From JBFONV01 sp040779335 (GTDB taxonomy: Bacteria > Pseudomonadota > Gammaproteobacteria > Enterobacterales > Alteromonadaceae): a stretch of 64,000 nt of DNA. Position 1 is the stretch's first letter. Each line of letters starts with the position of its first letter. The notes beneath the pieces are model-generated. The model was not told the DNA's origin. It made no database searches and saw nothing but the letters and a program-made list of their open reading frames with translations. Position numbers and translations under genes: made by a program. Location of the stretch: assembly GCA_040779335.1 (NCBI GenBank), contig JBFONV010000001.1:1-64000 (forward strand), written 5' to 3'. Shown one piece after another: positions 8,894 to 17,315 of the stretch.

Positions 8894-9142
8894 ATGTCTG
8901 TGAAACCTTATTTTCTAGCAATGGAAATAAGCTCTTTTATCTTTTAGCATGTAAGACATCTCTCAATGTTATGTCAGCATTATGGAATAGAAACAGCAGA
9001 CTTTCCCTATGAATTCTATATAAGCAATTGTAATTTATTGAAAATTAATTTAAATTGTTGTTGTAGGCTTTTAAGTGACACTTTTCATTACCCACTAAAC
9101 CATTATTTATTGATATTCTTGTTGCAAGAACTATTAGACAAA
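8894..9142. other. Intergenic stretch, no gene seen
   Basis: AT-rich spacer between the typA terminator and the first small helical gene. A reading frame extends leftward from the gene at 9143, but its composition (cysteine and aromatic clusters) and the lack of a ribosome binding site argue against coding. It probably holds the promoter for the two small genes. Confidence 0.5.
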
Positions 9143-9331
9143 ATGGATAGTGAAATGGATAGGAATAAGTTACAACGTCTGAGTTTTTTATTTGAAAAAA
9201 TGGTTGATACCCGAGCAACGCTTGCAGAGTCTGAAGAGTTAAGTGACCTGTATTTAGAATATATTAATGATGGTAGGGAAAGGAGTAATCGCTTTAATCC
9301 TGCTACTGAACACCAAAGTATTGCGAGTTAA
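9143..9331 (+). CDS. Small helical protein, unknown function (first of a pair)
   Basis: I do not recognise this 62-residue acidic protein. From ATG 9143 it reads as two amphipathic helices (NKLQRLSFLFEKMVDTRA, then ESEELSDLYLEYIND) and a polar tail. Its pattern resembles the next gene (LxxLSxLFE...ELSxLxxxIN), which suggests a duplicated pair. The start is uncertain: ATG 9155 and a TTG at 9120 are alternatives, and no strong Shine-Dalgarno sequence is present. There is no signal peptide or membrane span, so it is probably cytosolic. Confidence 0.55.
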   Translation: MDSEMDRNKLQRLSFLFEKMVDTRATLAESEELSDLYLEYINDGRERSNRFNPATEHQSIAS

Positions 9332-9370
9332 CTTTGCAAGCTTAGGTTTGATTATAAAAGGAATTGAAAC

Positions 9371-9553
9371 ATGTCAGCAGAGCAGCTAAGAATGTTGCAA
9401 AAGTTGAGTCAGCTCTTTGAAGAAGGGCGTGCCGGGCCACATCAAGTACAGCAATTGTCAGAGTTACTAGCAATTATTAACAGCCAAATGGATCACTTGG
9501 ACCCGAGTAAACCAAACAATATGACGGATCCAACTAAAGTAATTAAAATATAA
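9371..9553 (+). CDS. Small helical protein, unknown function (second of a pair)
   Basis: A 60-residue protein starting at an ATG with a good ribosome binding site (AAAGGAATTGAAAC). It is predicted to be two helices (EQLRMLQKLSQLFEEGRA and VQQLSELLAIINSQM) followed by a polar tail. It resembles the 62-residue product just upstream in length, helix pattern and the LSxLFE core. Function is unknown. The pair lies between typA and a convergent DUF2959 lipoprotein gene. Confidence 0.65.
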   Translation: MSAEQLRMLQKLSQLFEEGRAGPHQVQQLSELLAIINSQMDHLDPSKPNNMTDPTKVIKI

Positions 9554-9559
9554 CTTTGT

Positions 9560-10210
9560 TTAAGGCGTTAGCAATTCAATAAATTGTTGTGACTGATTTA
9601 TTGCTTGATTCATTTCCTTAATCAATACTTCTATATCTTCTTTTATATTATTATATTCCCCTTGCAGCGCACCTATTGCTTGCGCATTTAGGTTATGTTT
9701 TAGATATAACGTGTTATCTTTTAACGCAACCAGAACAGGGTTCATCCTACTTTCTGCTTTATGCATTGCTGATATCAATTTCTTATAGCGTCGTTGAGTT
9801 TCATTAAATTTTAATTGGCTTTGACGTTTTAATTTTGCACTGTCGTATTGCGCAATTTCATCAGACCATTCATCAAATAGAGCATCAGCGACATTTTCAA
9901 TAGCACTAATTCTAACTGAAACGTTCTCGGCGGCTTCTTTACTGGCATCATATTGATCTTTTGTTGCTTCATATTGTGATGCTAAATCTCCACCGTCAAA
10001 AGCGATTAAGGCAGATAACTGTGCTAAGGCGCTAGCAAACTGCTGTTGAGCTTCTTCTTGTGCGCCTTTTGCTTCCTCAACACGATCGATCATAATATCG
10101 CGTTTATGTATGCCGACCTTTTCCATCGCTGAATAATAGGCACTTGAACAACCACTCAGTGATAAAGTGCCATAAACGATCGCCAGTAATAAGGTTGCAT
10201 GTTTTAGCAT
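9560..10210 (-). CDS. DUF2959 family lipoprotein
   Basis: A 216-aa protein with a lipoprotein signal (lipobox LSGC at about 18-21, then SSAYYSAMEKVGIHKRDI), followed by a long, largely helical and probably coiled-coil domain of the DUF2959 type. Members are widespread in marine Gammaproteobacteria and have no assigned function. Residue +2 after the cysteine is serine, so outer-membrane sorting is likely. Its ATG overlaps the stop of the upstream membrane-protein gene (TAATG at 10208-10212), indicating translational coupling. Confidence 0.82.
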   Translation of the reverse strand: MLKHATLLLAIVYGTLSLSGCSSAYYSAMEKVGIHKRDIMIDRVEEAKGAQEEAQQQFASALAQLSALIAFDGGDLASQYEATKDQYDASKEAAENVSVRISAIENVADALFDEWSDEIAQYDSAKLKRQSQLKFNETQRRYKKLISAMHKAESRMNPVLVALKDNTLYLKHNLNAQAIGALQGEYNNIKEDIEVLIKEMNQAINQSQQFIELLTP

Positions 10211-10434
10211 TAGTCAGGGGCCTTATATTTTGCTGCATCGATAATACACCAAAGATAAACGATCGGAACTAGCAGCCAACCGATAGCCACCCAAACTAAA
10301 ATCCAAGATATCGCCATGGCTATAAAGAAAAATATAGCGGCAAGTATACGACCTTGGACAAGTTGACCTAAGCCGGGAATAAAAAAACTACAAATAGCAG
10401 CAAGTACATTACCGCCTGAACCTTGACCTGACAT
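10210..10434 (-). CDS. Small TM2-like membrane protein
   Basis: A 74-residue protein with a short glycine-rich N-terminus (MSGQGSGGN), then two or three hydrophobic segments. The first begins CSFFIPGLGQLVQGR, a PGLGQ motif seen in TM2-like small membrane proteins, and the last ends in WCIIDAAKY. Function is unknown. It is the first gene of a two-gene unit with the DUF2959 lipoprotein, joined by a one-base stop/start overlap, so the two products may act together in the envelope. Confidence 0.75.
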   Translation of the reverse strand: MSGQGSGGNVLAAICSFFIPGLGQLVQGRILAAIFFFIAMAISWILVWVAIGWLLVPIVYLWCIIDAAKYKAPD

Positions 10435-10537
10435 GGATTTTCCTTATTGTAAATTTTTAAACATCAATTGTTTAGCTTCGTTATTAAAGCAAAAATGTTT
10501 ATTATAGTACAGCACACATCATATTAAGGGACGAAAA

Positions 10538-11425
10538 TTGTTAAAAGATCTTAAAATTATTAGATACTTACAAAGTTTTTCACTTAAGCAGTTACTCCTG
10601 AGATTCATTCCATTCTGGTTTCGTAGAGTCAAGGATGAGCAAATTCATGTGGTTGCTGGGTATCTGGCCTACGTAACGTTAATGTCTTTAGTTCCGCTGA
10701 TGGTTGTTATGCTGTCGGTAATGACCGCTTTTCCCATTTTTGCTGATATAAAAGTTGAAATCGAATCTTTTATCTATAGTAATTTTGTCCCTACATCTGG
10801 CGAAGTGGTGCAACAATACATTACTGGATTTGTAGGTAATGCTTCTAAAATGTCGGCAGTCGCTATTTCATTTTTGTTCTTATTTGCACTGTTGTTAATA
10901 TCTGCTATTGATAAAACATTTAACAAAATTTGGCGGGTAAAGGCTAAACGCCGAATGATCACGTCATTTTCCATGTACTGGATGATATTGACCTTAGGCC
11001 CGGTGTTGGTTGGTAGTAGCTTGGCGGCAACATCTTATATAGTTTCATTAGTGTCATTGGGAGATTACGATGTTTTAGGGCTGGCTAACGTCTTTCTGCG
11101 TGCTTTACCCTTATTAGCGTCAATTGCCGCCTTCGTCATTTTATATATGGTCGTTCCTAATCGCGTGGTCCCGTTTAAGTACGCCTTCACTGGGGCGGTA
11201 TTTGCGGCGTTGTTGTTTGAGCTTGCAAAAAAAGGCTTTGCTTTTTATGTTACCCAGCTTCCTTCTTATCAAATGATATATGGCGCGTTGGCCAGCATTC
11301 CTATTTTATTTCTATGGGTATACCTTTCTTGGCTTGTTGTTTTGATGGGCGCTTTAGTGACGGTGTCGTTACAGAGTTTCAATCAAGAAAGTGAAAGTAC
11401 AGCTAATTTAGCTGATGATAGCTAA
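10538..11425 (+). CDS. yihY: YihY/UPF0761 family inner-membrane protein
   Basis: A polytopic membrane protein (295 aa, about six spans) of the YihY/BrkB family. The N-terminal block is typical (FRRVKDEQIHVVAGYLAYVT, then LMSLVPLMVVMLSVM). Despite older names ('ribonuclease BN', 'virulence factor BrkB'), the molecular function is unknown. The start is TTG 10538, with TAAGGGA seven bases upstream. It heads a plus-strand run with pip and dtd; in E. coli, yihY is likewise next to dtd and yiiD. Confidence 0.9.
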   Translation: MLKDLKIIRYLQSFSLKQLLLRFIPFWFRRVKDEQIHVVAGYLAYVTLMSLVPLMVVMLSVMTAFPIFADIKVEIESFIYSNFVPTSGEVVQQYITGFVGNASKMSAVAISFLFLFALLLISAIDKTFNKIWRVKAKRRMITSFSMYWMILTLGPVLVGSSLAATSYIVSLVSLGDYDVLGLANVFLRALPLLASIAAFVILYMVVPNRVVPFKYAFTGAVFAALLFELAKKGFAFYVTQLPSYQMIYGALASIPILFLWVYLSWLVVLMGALVTVSLQSFNQESESTANLADDS

Positions 11426-11475
11426 AATAGGGTTATTGCAAACCTATATTTATAATTTTTATCAAGAGTAAATTT

Positions 11476-12444
11476 ATGTCTAGAACCCTATTTCCGAAAA
11501 TTTCTACTTACAAGCAAGAATGGCTTGCCGTCGGTGACGGTCATGAAATTTACCTTGAGCAAACCGGAAACCCTGATGGTATCCCTGTTATATATTTACA
11601 TGGCGGTCCTGGTGGTGGCTCTAGTGAAAACCATCGACGATATTTTGATCCTGAGAAGTATCGGATCATCTTATTTGACCAGCGTGGTTGTGGCCGTTCA
11701 AGGCCATCGCCGAGTATCGAAAATAATACTACTTGGAAGTTAATTGAAGACATTGAATTTATCAGACAATATTTGGGTATTAAACAGTGGTTGGTCACAG
11801 GGGGGTCGTGGGGGACGACCTTAGCGCTTGTTTATGGTATCAGTCACCCAGAGCGTATTTTGGGATTTATTTTACGAGGTATCTTCTTAGGCACTGAATG
11901 CGAATACAACTGGTTATATCAAGATGAAGGCGCGTGCCGTTTTTTCCCTGAATATTATGCGGATTTTATTACTCATTTACCGCAAAAGTTTAGGCAGTAT
12001 CCTCTTGCTGGTTATCATCAAGTACTCAATGACAGCAATGAAGTCGCCATGTTAGCGGCAAGTAAAGCTTGGTATTTGTGGGAGCTTCGCTTATCAACCA
12101 TTGAACATAATCATATTGGTATGTCGCAAGTACAAGATGCACATCAAGCGTTATGTATGGCGAAAATATCCAGTCATTATTTTGTTAATAACTGCTTCTT
12201 TGATGACAACTACATACTAAATAACATTGAAAAAATTGCTGATATTCCAGCTATTTTAATACATGGACGCTATGACATGGTGTGTCAGTTACACATTGCA
12301 GACAGCCTTGTTCGCCGATGGCATAATGCGCAGCTGCAAATACTACCTATTGCTGGGCATAGTGGTTTTGAAAGCCAAACCATAGACGCTATTTGTAAAG
12401 CAACCGATACTATGGCGAATTTTTTGAACGAGGCAGAACAGTGA
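11476..12444 (+). CDS. pip: Proline iminopeptidase (peptidase family S33)
   Basis: An alpha/beta-hydrolase that removes N-terminal proline from peptides. At 322 aa it matches the family. The oxyanion motif HGGPGGG and DQRGCGRS are present, the nucleophile elbow is GGSWGTT, the acid is in HGRYDMVC and the catalytic histidine in AGHSGFE. It ends in a 4-base GTGA overlap with dtd, so the two are probably co-translated. This gene is inserted between yihY and dtd relative to the E. coli order. Confidence 0.94.
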   Translation: MSRTLFPKISTYKQEWLAVGDGHEIYLEQTGNPDGIPVIYLHGGPGGGSSENHRRYFDPEKYRIILFDQRGCGRSRPSPSIENNTTWKLIEDIEFIRQYLGIKQWLVTGGSWGTTLALVYGISHPERILGFILRGIFLGTECEYNWLYQDEGACRFFPEYYADFITHLPQKFRQYPLAGYHQVLNDSNEVAMLAASKAWYLWELRLSTIEHNHIGMSQVQDAHQALCMAKISSHYFVNNCFFDDNYILNNIEKIADIPAILIHGRYDMVCQLHIADSLVRRWHNAQLQILPIAGHSGFESQTIDAICKATDTMANFLNEAEQ

Positions 12445-12881
12445 TTGCTCTTATTCAACGAGTGAGTGAAGCGAACGTCACCGTTAATGAAAGTATTATT
12501 GGCGAAATTGGTCAGGGCTTGCTGGTGTTATTAGCGATAGAGCCAGGGGATGATAGCGTTAAAGCCAAACGCATGGCGCAGCGCGTTGCTGGATATCGAG
12601 TATTTGAAGATCAACAAGGTAAAATGAATCTTAATGTGCAGCAAGTTGAAGGGGATATTTTGGTGGTTTCACAATTTACCTTAGCTGCTGATACGACCAG
12701 GGGAATGCGGCCAAGCTTTACTAGCGCCGCGTCACCAGAAGAAAGTAAAATTTTATACCAATTATTTTGCCAATACCTTAGGGATGACTTCAATTTTACT
12801 GTGCCCACAGGAGAGTTTGGTGCGGACATGAAAGTGCGTTTACTTAATGACGGCCCCGTGACTTTTACCCTGCGTAGTTAG
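12441..12881 (+). CDS. dtd: D-aminoacyl-tRNA deacylase
   Basis: It hydrolyses D-amino acids (and glycine mischarged on tRNA-Ala) from tRNA. At 146 aa it is the standard length. The two active-site signatures are visible: SQFTLAADTTRG and the C-terminal NDGPVTF (Gly-cisPro-type loop). The start is GTG 12441 and overlaps the pip stop. Its last 17 bases overlap the 3' end of the convergent methyltransferase-like gene. Confidence 0.96.
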   Translation: MIALIQRVSEANVTVNESIIGEIGQGLLVLLAIEPGDDSVKAKRMAQRVAGYRVFEDQQGKMNLNVQQVEGDILVVSQFTLAADTTRGMRPSFTSAASPEESKILYQLFCQYLRDDFNFTVPTGEFGADMKVRLLNDGPVTFTLRS

Positions 12882-13653
12882 CCTGATTGCCGGTGACTAT
12901 TTGATGACTACACTTCCAATAACCCGACCAATAATGGCTATAAGATTGCGGTAACAAACACTTAGTTGAATTTGAATTATGAGGATTTATCTCAATTTTT
13001 TTTGAAATAAAATGGATGATGACATTTTTGTAATTAGGGACATTAAAACAGTAAATGTTATGTGTTTTTGTATACCGTTGCAGGTAAGCGTATAGGTTCA
13101 TATCATCATTTTTTATCCCCTGTGGCATGTTAATGGACAAACATAATGCCTGTGGATTTTTTTCTATAACAGCACAGGCATGTTTGATAGATGTCAGCGA
13201 ATTTGATCTATTGGTTGGATATATATCGTAAATAATCCATTGTGCGGCGCTGTTTTTCAGCGCTTGCGCAGTGTTTGCATTGTTTTGGTGCACTGATAAT
13301 TGAACGTTGCTTGGGTTAAAGTATTCATAAAAGCAATCTATAACCTTTTGTTCACTTTCGATACTGGTGTACGTTATATGAGGTGCGAGGGATAAAATAA
13401 ACCTCGCCATATTTCCTCCCCCTAGGCCGAACTCCAAAACGCTGGCTGGTTGGATGTAAAGTAAAGGTAATGACAGAGCAATATGATGAGGTAGCGTCAA
13501 CCGCTGAGGGTGTTTTAAGTGCATAATGCTCTGAATAACACCTGAAATACACATCCAACGATAGTGAGTGTTTTCAAAAATAGAAAATCCCTCAGGGGAG
13601 CGAGCATAATAGAGCAATTGTTCGTCATGAATACGTTTGGTTAATGACATCAT
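12865..13653 (-). CDS. Spermidine synthase-like / SAM-dependent methyltransferase-fold protein
   Basis: A 262-aa protein with a Rossmann-type methyltransferase fold: motif I is VLEFGLGGGNMARF, followed by an acidic strand end in YTSIESEQKVID. The overall pattern resembles spermidine-synthase-like proteins of Alteromonadales rather than true SpeE; the catalytic spermidine-synthase signature is not evident. The substrate is unknown. I start it at the ATG-ATG pair at 13653/13650; a longer frame to 13824 would overlap the divergent acyltransferase gene and has an unlikely N-terminus. It converges on dtd with a 17-base overlap. Confidence 0.7.
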   Translation of the reverse strand: MMSLTKRIHDEQLLYYARSPEGFSIFENTHYRWMCISGVIQSIMHLKHPQRLTLPHHIALSLPLLYIQPASVLEFGLGGGNMARFILSLAPHITYTSIESEQKVIDCFYEYFNPSNVQLSVHQNNANTAQALKNSAAQWIIYDIYPTNRSNSLTSIKHACAVIEKNPQALCLSINMPQGIKNDDMNLYAYLQRYTKTHNIYCFNVPNYKNVIIHFISKKIEINPHNSNSTKCLLPQSYSHYWSGYWKCSHQIVTGNQANYAG

Positions 13654-13694
13654 TGTAATGATAAAAAGATTGACCGCATGAATAAGAGTAGACA

Positions 13695-14606
13695 ATGAAT
13701 ATATGTAAAGCGCCTGAAACAAAAAAAGAATTTGAAAAATATTACCAGTTGCGCTGGAAAATGTTGCGTGAGCCATGGGGGCAAGCATTAGGCAGTGAAA
13801 AAGACGGACTTGAAGAGCAGTCATATCATCGCTTCATAATATCTCCTGATGGTGAAATATTAGCGGTAGGGCGACTGCACCTTAGCGATCAGTATCATGC
13901 ACAAATTCGCTATATGGCTGTTGCTGATAATATCCAAGGACAAGGGCTTGGAAGAAAAATTATCGCTGCGTTAGAAGAGCAAGCCAGAGAAAAAGGTGTG
14001 CGAGAGATCCAATTAAATGCGCGTGAGGGCGCTGTCGATTTCTACAAAAAATTGAATTACCAAGAGCAGGGCTTTTCGCATCAACTATACGGTGAGATTA
14101 ATCATTATTCGATGAGTAAGACGTTAACACCTTTGCCAGAGCACCAAGCATTAATGGCCGATGAGCTAACGACTGTTTGGCATAAAACCATTCCAATGAG
14201 TAATGCGATGAATATTGAAATTACTCATTATGATAATCAAGTGCTACTGACAACCTGTGATTTAGATTTTAACAAAAACCTCCATAATACAATGTTTGCT
14301 GGGAGCGTATACACCTTAGCTACATTGACAGGCTGGGGTTGGGTGTACTTGCAACAACAGCAATACAAGGTATCAGGAGATATCGTACTAGCGGATGCGA
14401 AAATCCGTTATCATCGTCCCCTTAAAGGAGTCGCGTACGCAAAGGTAAACATTCACGACGCTCATGGAGATATCACTGTTGTGAGTGACGGGAATAAAGC
14501 CAAATATGATATAACGGTGACCATAGGCTGTGGAGATAACGTATGCGCAACATTTTCTGGTTTGTATGTGGTTATCCCAGAAAAGGCACAAGCAAAGGAA
14601 AAATAA
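13695..14606 (+). CDS. yiiD: GNAT acetyltransferase-thioesterase fusion (YiiD/FabY-like)
   Basis: A 303-aa two-domain protein. Residues ~1-145 are a GNAT N-acyltransferase domain (motif A RYMAVADNIQGQGLGRKII). Residues ~150-300 are a hot-dog-fold 'YiiD C-terminal' thioesterase-like domain (NLHNTMFAGSVYTLATLTGW). E. coli YiiD has the same architecture and has been linked to the start of fatty-acid synthesis; whether this protein does the same is inference. The placement close to yihY and dtd supports orthology. The stop overlaps the next ATG (TAATG at 14604-14608). Confidence 0.85.
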   Translation: MNICKAPETKKEFEKYYQLRWKMLREPWGQALGSEKDGLEEQSYHRFIISPDGEILAVGRLHLSDQYHAQIRYMAVADNIQGQGLGRKIIAALEEQAREKGVREIQLNAREGAVDFYKKLNYQEQGFSHQLYGEINHYSMSKTLTPLPEHQALMADELTTVWHKTIPMSNAMNIEITHYDNQVLLTTCDLDFNKNLHNTMFAGSVYTLATLTGWGWVYLQQQQYKVSGDIVLADAKIRYHRPLKGVAYAKVNIHDAHGDITVVSDGNKAKYDITVTIGCGDNVCATFSGLYVVIPEKAQAKEK

Positions 14607-15076
14607 TGAAAAAAATAATAATGCTACTCACCTGTTACCTTTTTAGTGCTGCTAGCCTTGCTAACAATGGTATTAGTGAAACCTTAGATAATTTTCATCG
14701 AGCAGCTGCAGATGCTGACTTGGAAAGATATATTGGCTTATTTGCTGACAATGCGGTTTTTCTTGGCACTGATCCGAGCGAGCGGTGGACTAAGGCTGAG
14801 TTTCAAAAATTTGTTGAACCGCATTTTAACAAAGGAAACGGCTGGCTTTATATAGCCATTAAACGGAATATCACGCTCAATGAACAAAATAATATGGCAT
14901 TTTTTGATGAGCAATTAAAAAATGAAAATTATGGTATTTGCCGCGGAACCGGCGTGCTCGTTAAAACCGAGCAAGGTTGGAAAATAGCTCAATATAACCT
15001 GTCAATTAGTATACCCAATGCCATCACCGTGGATGTTGTTAAACAAATCGAGAAATATAATCAGTCCCATGAATAG
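14606..15076 (+). CDS. Exported NTF2-like (SnoaL/DUF4440-type) protein
   Basis: A 156-aa protein with a signal peptide (MKKIIMLLTCYLFSAASLA) and a single NTF2-like alpha+beta cone domain (LDNFHRAAADADLERYIGLF, then DNAVFLGTD). Such domains bind or turn over small molecules, but no catalytic residues can be assigned here. It starts on the TAATG overlap with the yiiD-like gene. Its 3' end overlaps the next gene by 8 bases, so all three genes are translationally linked. Confidence 0.8.
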   Translation: MKKIIMLLTCYLFSAASLANNGISETLDNFHRAAADADLERYIGLFADNAVFLGTDPSERWTKAEFQKFVEPHFNKGNGWLYIAIKRNITLNEQNNMAFFDEQLKNENYGICRGTGVLVKTEQGWKIAQYNLSISIPNAITVDVVKQIEKYNQSHE

Positions 15077-15902
15077 TTCTATGATAACGAAAAAAGTAGG
15101 TATTGTTGGTTGTGGTTGGCTAGGGTTGTCATTAGCAAAGTCGCTGCTTAGCAAACAGTATGATGTGGTGGCGACTAAGCAAAGTGATGAGCATTTAACA
15201 AGCTTGGCTGAAATTGGTATAAGTGCGGTGCAATTGAGTTTACCGAATAGTCACGATGCATTGATGGAAAATCCAGTATTTAAGCAACCTATTATCGTAA
15301 TATGCATCCCTCCAAAATTTAAGCAAGGTAAGCGCGATTATGCCAAACATATTGATGCCATTGTACAAACTGCAGAAAAATCAGCGGCGCAACGAATCAT
15401 TTTGGTAAGCACCACAGGAATTTATAACGGTTTAACGGGAAAAGTGGACGAAAATTCCTCGTTGAATATGGCGGCAGATAAAGTGGCGGACTTAAACGCT
15501 GCAGAGCAAAGTGTGCTATCGTTTTCGCGAGAAAAAAGTATTTTGCGTTTGTCAGGCTTGGTTGGGCCAAAGCGCCATCCTGGAAGATTTTTTAAAGCAG
15601 GACGAGCTTTGAGTAATCCAAATGCAAAATTAAACCTTATTCATCAATGTGATGCTGTAGGGTTATTGGAAAGTTTAATACAGGCAAATGCGCCTATGGG
15701 TGTTTATAATGGGGTTAGTCAAACGTTAGGTACTAAGGCGTCGTTTTATCAGTTAGCAGCTCAAGCTTTGGGGCAAACACCACCAAGTTTTAGTGTTGAT
15801 GCCGATGAAATGGAAAATAGAGAGGTCAACGGCGATAAGGCAAGGCAAGCATTAGGCTATCAATTTATCTATGACGACTTAAATGTTTGGTTACGAGAGT
15901 AA
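15069..15902 (+). CDS. NAD(P)-dependent epimerase/SDR-like protein (YeeZ type)
   Basis: A 277-aa protein with an N-terminal Rossmann nucleotide-binding motif (VGIVGCGWLGLSLAKSLL) and an extended-SDR style middle region (RIILVSTTGIYNG). The family resembles E. coli YeeZ; the substrate is unknown. The start is either ATG 15069, overlapping the previous stop, or ATG 15081 (MITKKVGIVG), which leaves no overlap. It appears to be the last gene of the yiiD-NTF2-SDR unit. Confidence 0.8.
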   Translation: MNSSMITKKVGIVGCGWLGLSLAKSLLSKQYDVVATKQSDEHLTSLAEIGISAVQLSLPNSHDALMENPVFKQPIIVICIPPKFKQGKRDYAKHIDAIVQTAEKSAAQRIILVSTTGIYNGLTGKVDENSSLNMAADKVADLNAAEQSVLSFSREKSILRLSGLVGPKRHPGRFFKAGRALSNPNAKLNLIHQCDAVGLLESLIQANAPMGVYNGVSQTLGTKASFYQLAAQALGQTPPSFSVDADEMENREVNGDKARQALGYQFIYDDLNVWLRE

Positions 15903-16017
15903 TGTGAGAGGCTTTTTTGTTAATGCTTTAATTGAATTACATAAATACGCTCAATATATATGTATAATAGCAATTAGTGTTATTAACTCAGACACACTAT
16001 AAGAGACTGATCTAAAA

Positions 16018-16311
16018 ATGCCTTGGTATCGCAGAAAAACTACTTACTTATTATTCATTATATGGGCACACATTACCCTGCTTGATTTGTTTTATGTTGG
16101 GCATTACGGACCGGTATTTTTGTGGGAGCAAAACTTACGCATATCGACAGCACTCGTGCATATTGGTATCGCGTTCTCTACTTGGCTTTTTTATTTATTG
16201 TTTGTCAAACTACGCACTAATTATCAGCTTGGGCGTTTTAAATTAAGTGAAAAAATTTGGATAGTCTGCTCAGCATGCATGATACTGTCGATTGGTTTTT
16301 TACTTTTTTGA
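16018..16311 (+). CDS. Small hypothetical membrane protein
   Basis: A 97-residue protein that I do not recognise, with three predicted membrane spans (TYLLFIIWAHITLLDLFYV, ISTALVHIGIAFSTWLFYLL, IWIVCSACMILSIGFLLF) joined by short basic loops. It has a moderate ribosome binding site (AAGAGA), and a -10-like TATAAT lies at 15963-15968. It appears monocistronic and is followed by a hairpin at 16336-16363. Confidence 0.7.
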   Translation: MPWYRRKTTYLLFIIWAHITLLDLFYVGHYGPVFLWEQNLRISTALVHIGIAFSTWLFYLLFVKLRTNYQLGRFKLSEKIWIVCSACMILSIGFLLF

Positions 16312-16335
16312 ACGGGTGATGTTTGTGGCAATATT

Positions 16336-16363
16336 GCTCGCATAGCCCTTTAGCTACGCGAGC
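16336..16363. terminator. Probable bidirectional terminator hairpin
   Basis: GCTCGCATAGC (16336-16346) pairs with GCTACGCGAGC (16353-16363) with one mismatch, between two convergent genes. The downstream T stretch is interrupted (GTTTGTTTGTT), so it is a weaker call than the other terminators. Confidence 0.6.
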
Positions 16364-16379
16364 GTTTGTTTGTTATTCT

Positions 16380-17315
16380 CTATGACTTCGACATTTTTAA
16401 TGTACTTAACCAGTGGTTAAAGTCCAGTAAATTTGCCGGAATAACGATATGACGATTTTTTTGAGCAAGCCCCTGCATTTGTTGTAAATATTGCTCGTTT
16501 AATTGCATTTCCAATGCATCTTTGCCGCCTGGTTGGCTGATAGCATCGGCTATTTTACTGATAGAATCTCCGGTTGCTTGGGCAATCGCTAATATTTCTG
16601 AGGCTTTACCCTCTGCTGAGTTGATCCTTCTTTGTTTTTCACCCTCTGAAATATTGATCATTTCAGTCATTAAACCTTCAGAACGATTGATTCGACTGGC
16701 TTTATCACCGAGACTTTTGGCTAAAATTGCTTTGCGTTCTCGTTCCGCATTCACTTGCAATTCCATCGCATTTTTAACGGTGATCGGTGGCGTGATATTT
16801 TTTATCTCATAGCGATGTACTCTGATTCCCCAGACCTCACCTGCTTTATCTAAGACTTCCACAACCTTGGCGCTAATGATATCTCGCTCTTCAAACGTGC
16901 GATCTAGCTCTAAGGTACCTATTACTGAACGGGTGGTCGTTTGGGCAAGCTGCATGGCGGCAAAGCGATAATCTGTTATGCCATAACTAGCTTTTACGGC
17001 ATCAGTCACTTGAATGTAAATAACCCCATCAACTTCAACATTAACCTCGTCCATAGAAAAACATTCTTGTGGCGGTACTTCTATGGTTTCTTCTTTAAGA
17101 TCTTGAATGTAAGCAACGCGATCAAAAAAGGGCAGCAGAATATGAAAACCAGCTTCAAGAGTGCAGCGGTAATTACCGAGTCTTTCTACGATGTAGGCCG
17201 ATTGCGTTGGCACTAAGCAGATGGCTTTAAAAAATTTGTAGGCGAGATATAGGAATATAGATGCCCAAACAAAGAGTACAAATAATTCGATTGGTGTTGC
17301 GCTTGCTGGGATCAT
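16380..17315 (-). CDS. SPFH/band-7 protein (QmcA/paraslipin type), second copy
   Basis: A 311-aa protein with one N-terminal membrane span (ELFVLFVWASIFLYLAYKFF), an SPFH/band-7 domain (IVERLGNYRCTLEAGFHILL) and a C-terminal coiled-coil with Ala-Glu-rich repeats (AEGKASEILAIAQATGD). Such proteins form ring or cage oligomers in membrane microdomains. Its start overlaps the stop of the upstream SPFH gene by 4 bases (ATGA). The pair is clearly paralogous. It lies last in nfeD-SPFH-SPFH. Confidence 0.88.
   Translation of the reverse strand: MIPASATPIELFVLFVWASIFLYLAYKFFKAICLVPTQSAYIVERLGNYRCTLEAGFHILLPFFDRVAYIQDLKEETIEVPPQECFSMDEVNVEVDGVIYIQVTDAVKASYGITDYRFAAMQLAQTTTRSVIGTLELDRTFEERDIISAKVVEVLDKAGEVWGIRVHRYEIKNITPPITVKNAMELQVNAERERKAILAKSLGDKASRINRSEGLMTEMINISEGEKQRRINSAEGKASEILAIAQATGDSISKIADAISQPGGKDALEMQLNEQYLQQMQGLAQKNRHIVIPANLLDFNHWLSTLKMSKS

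Noticed and set aside
8966..9142. Upstream extension of the small helical gene at 9143
   Set aside because: Composition is unlike protein (cysteine and aromatic clusters) and no ribosome binding site precedes it.
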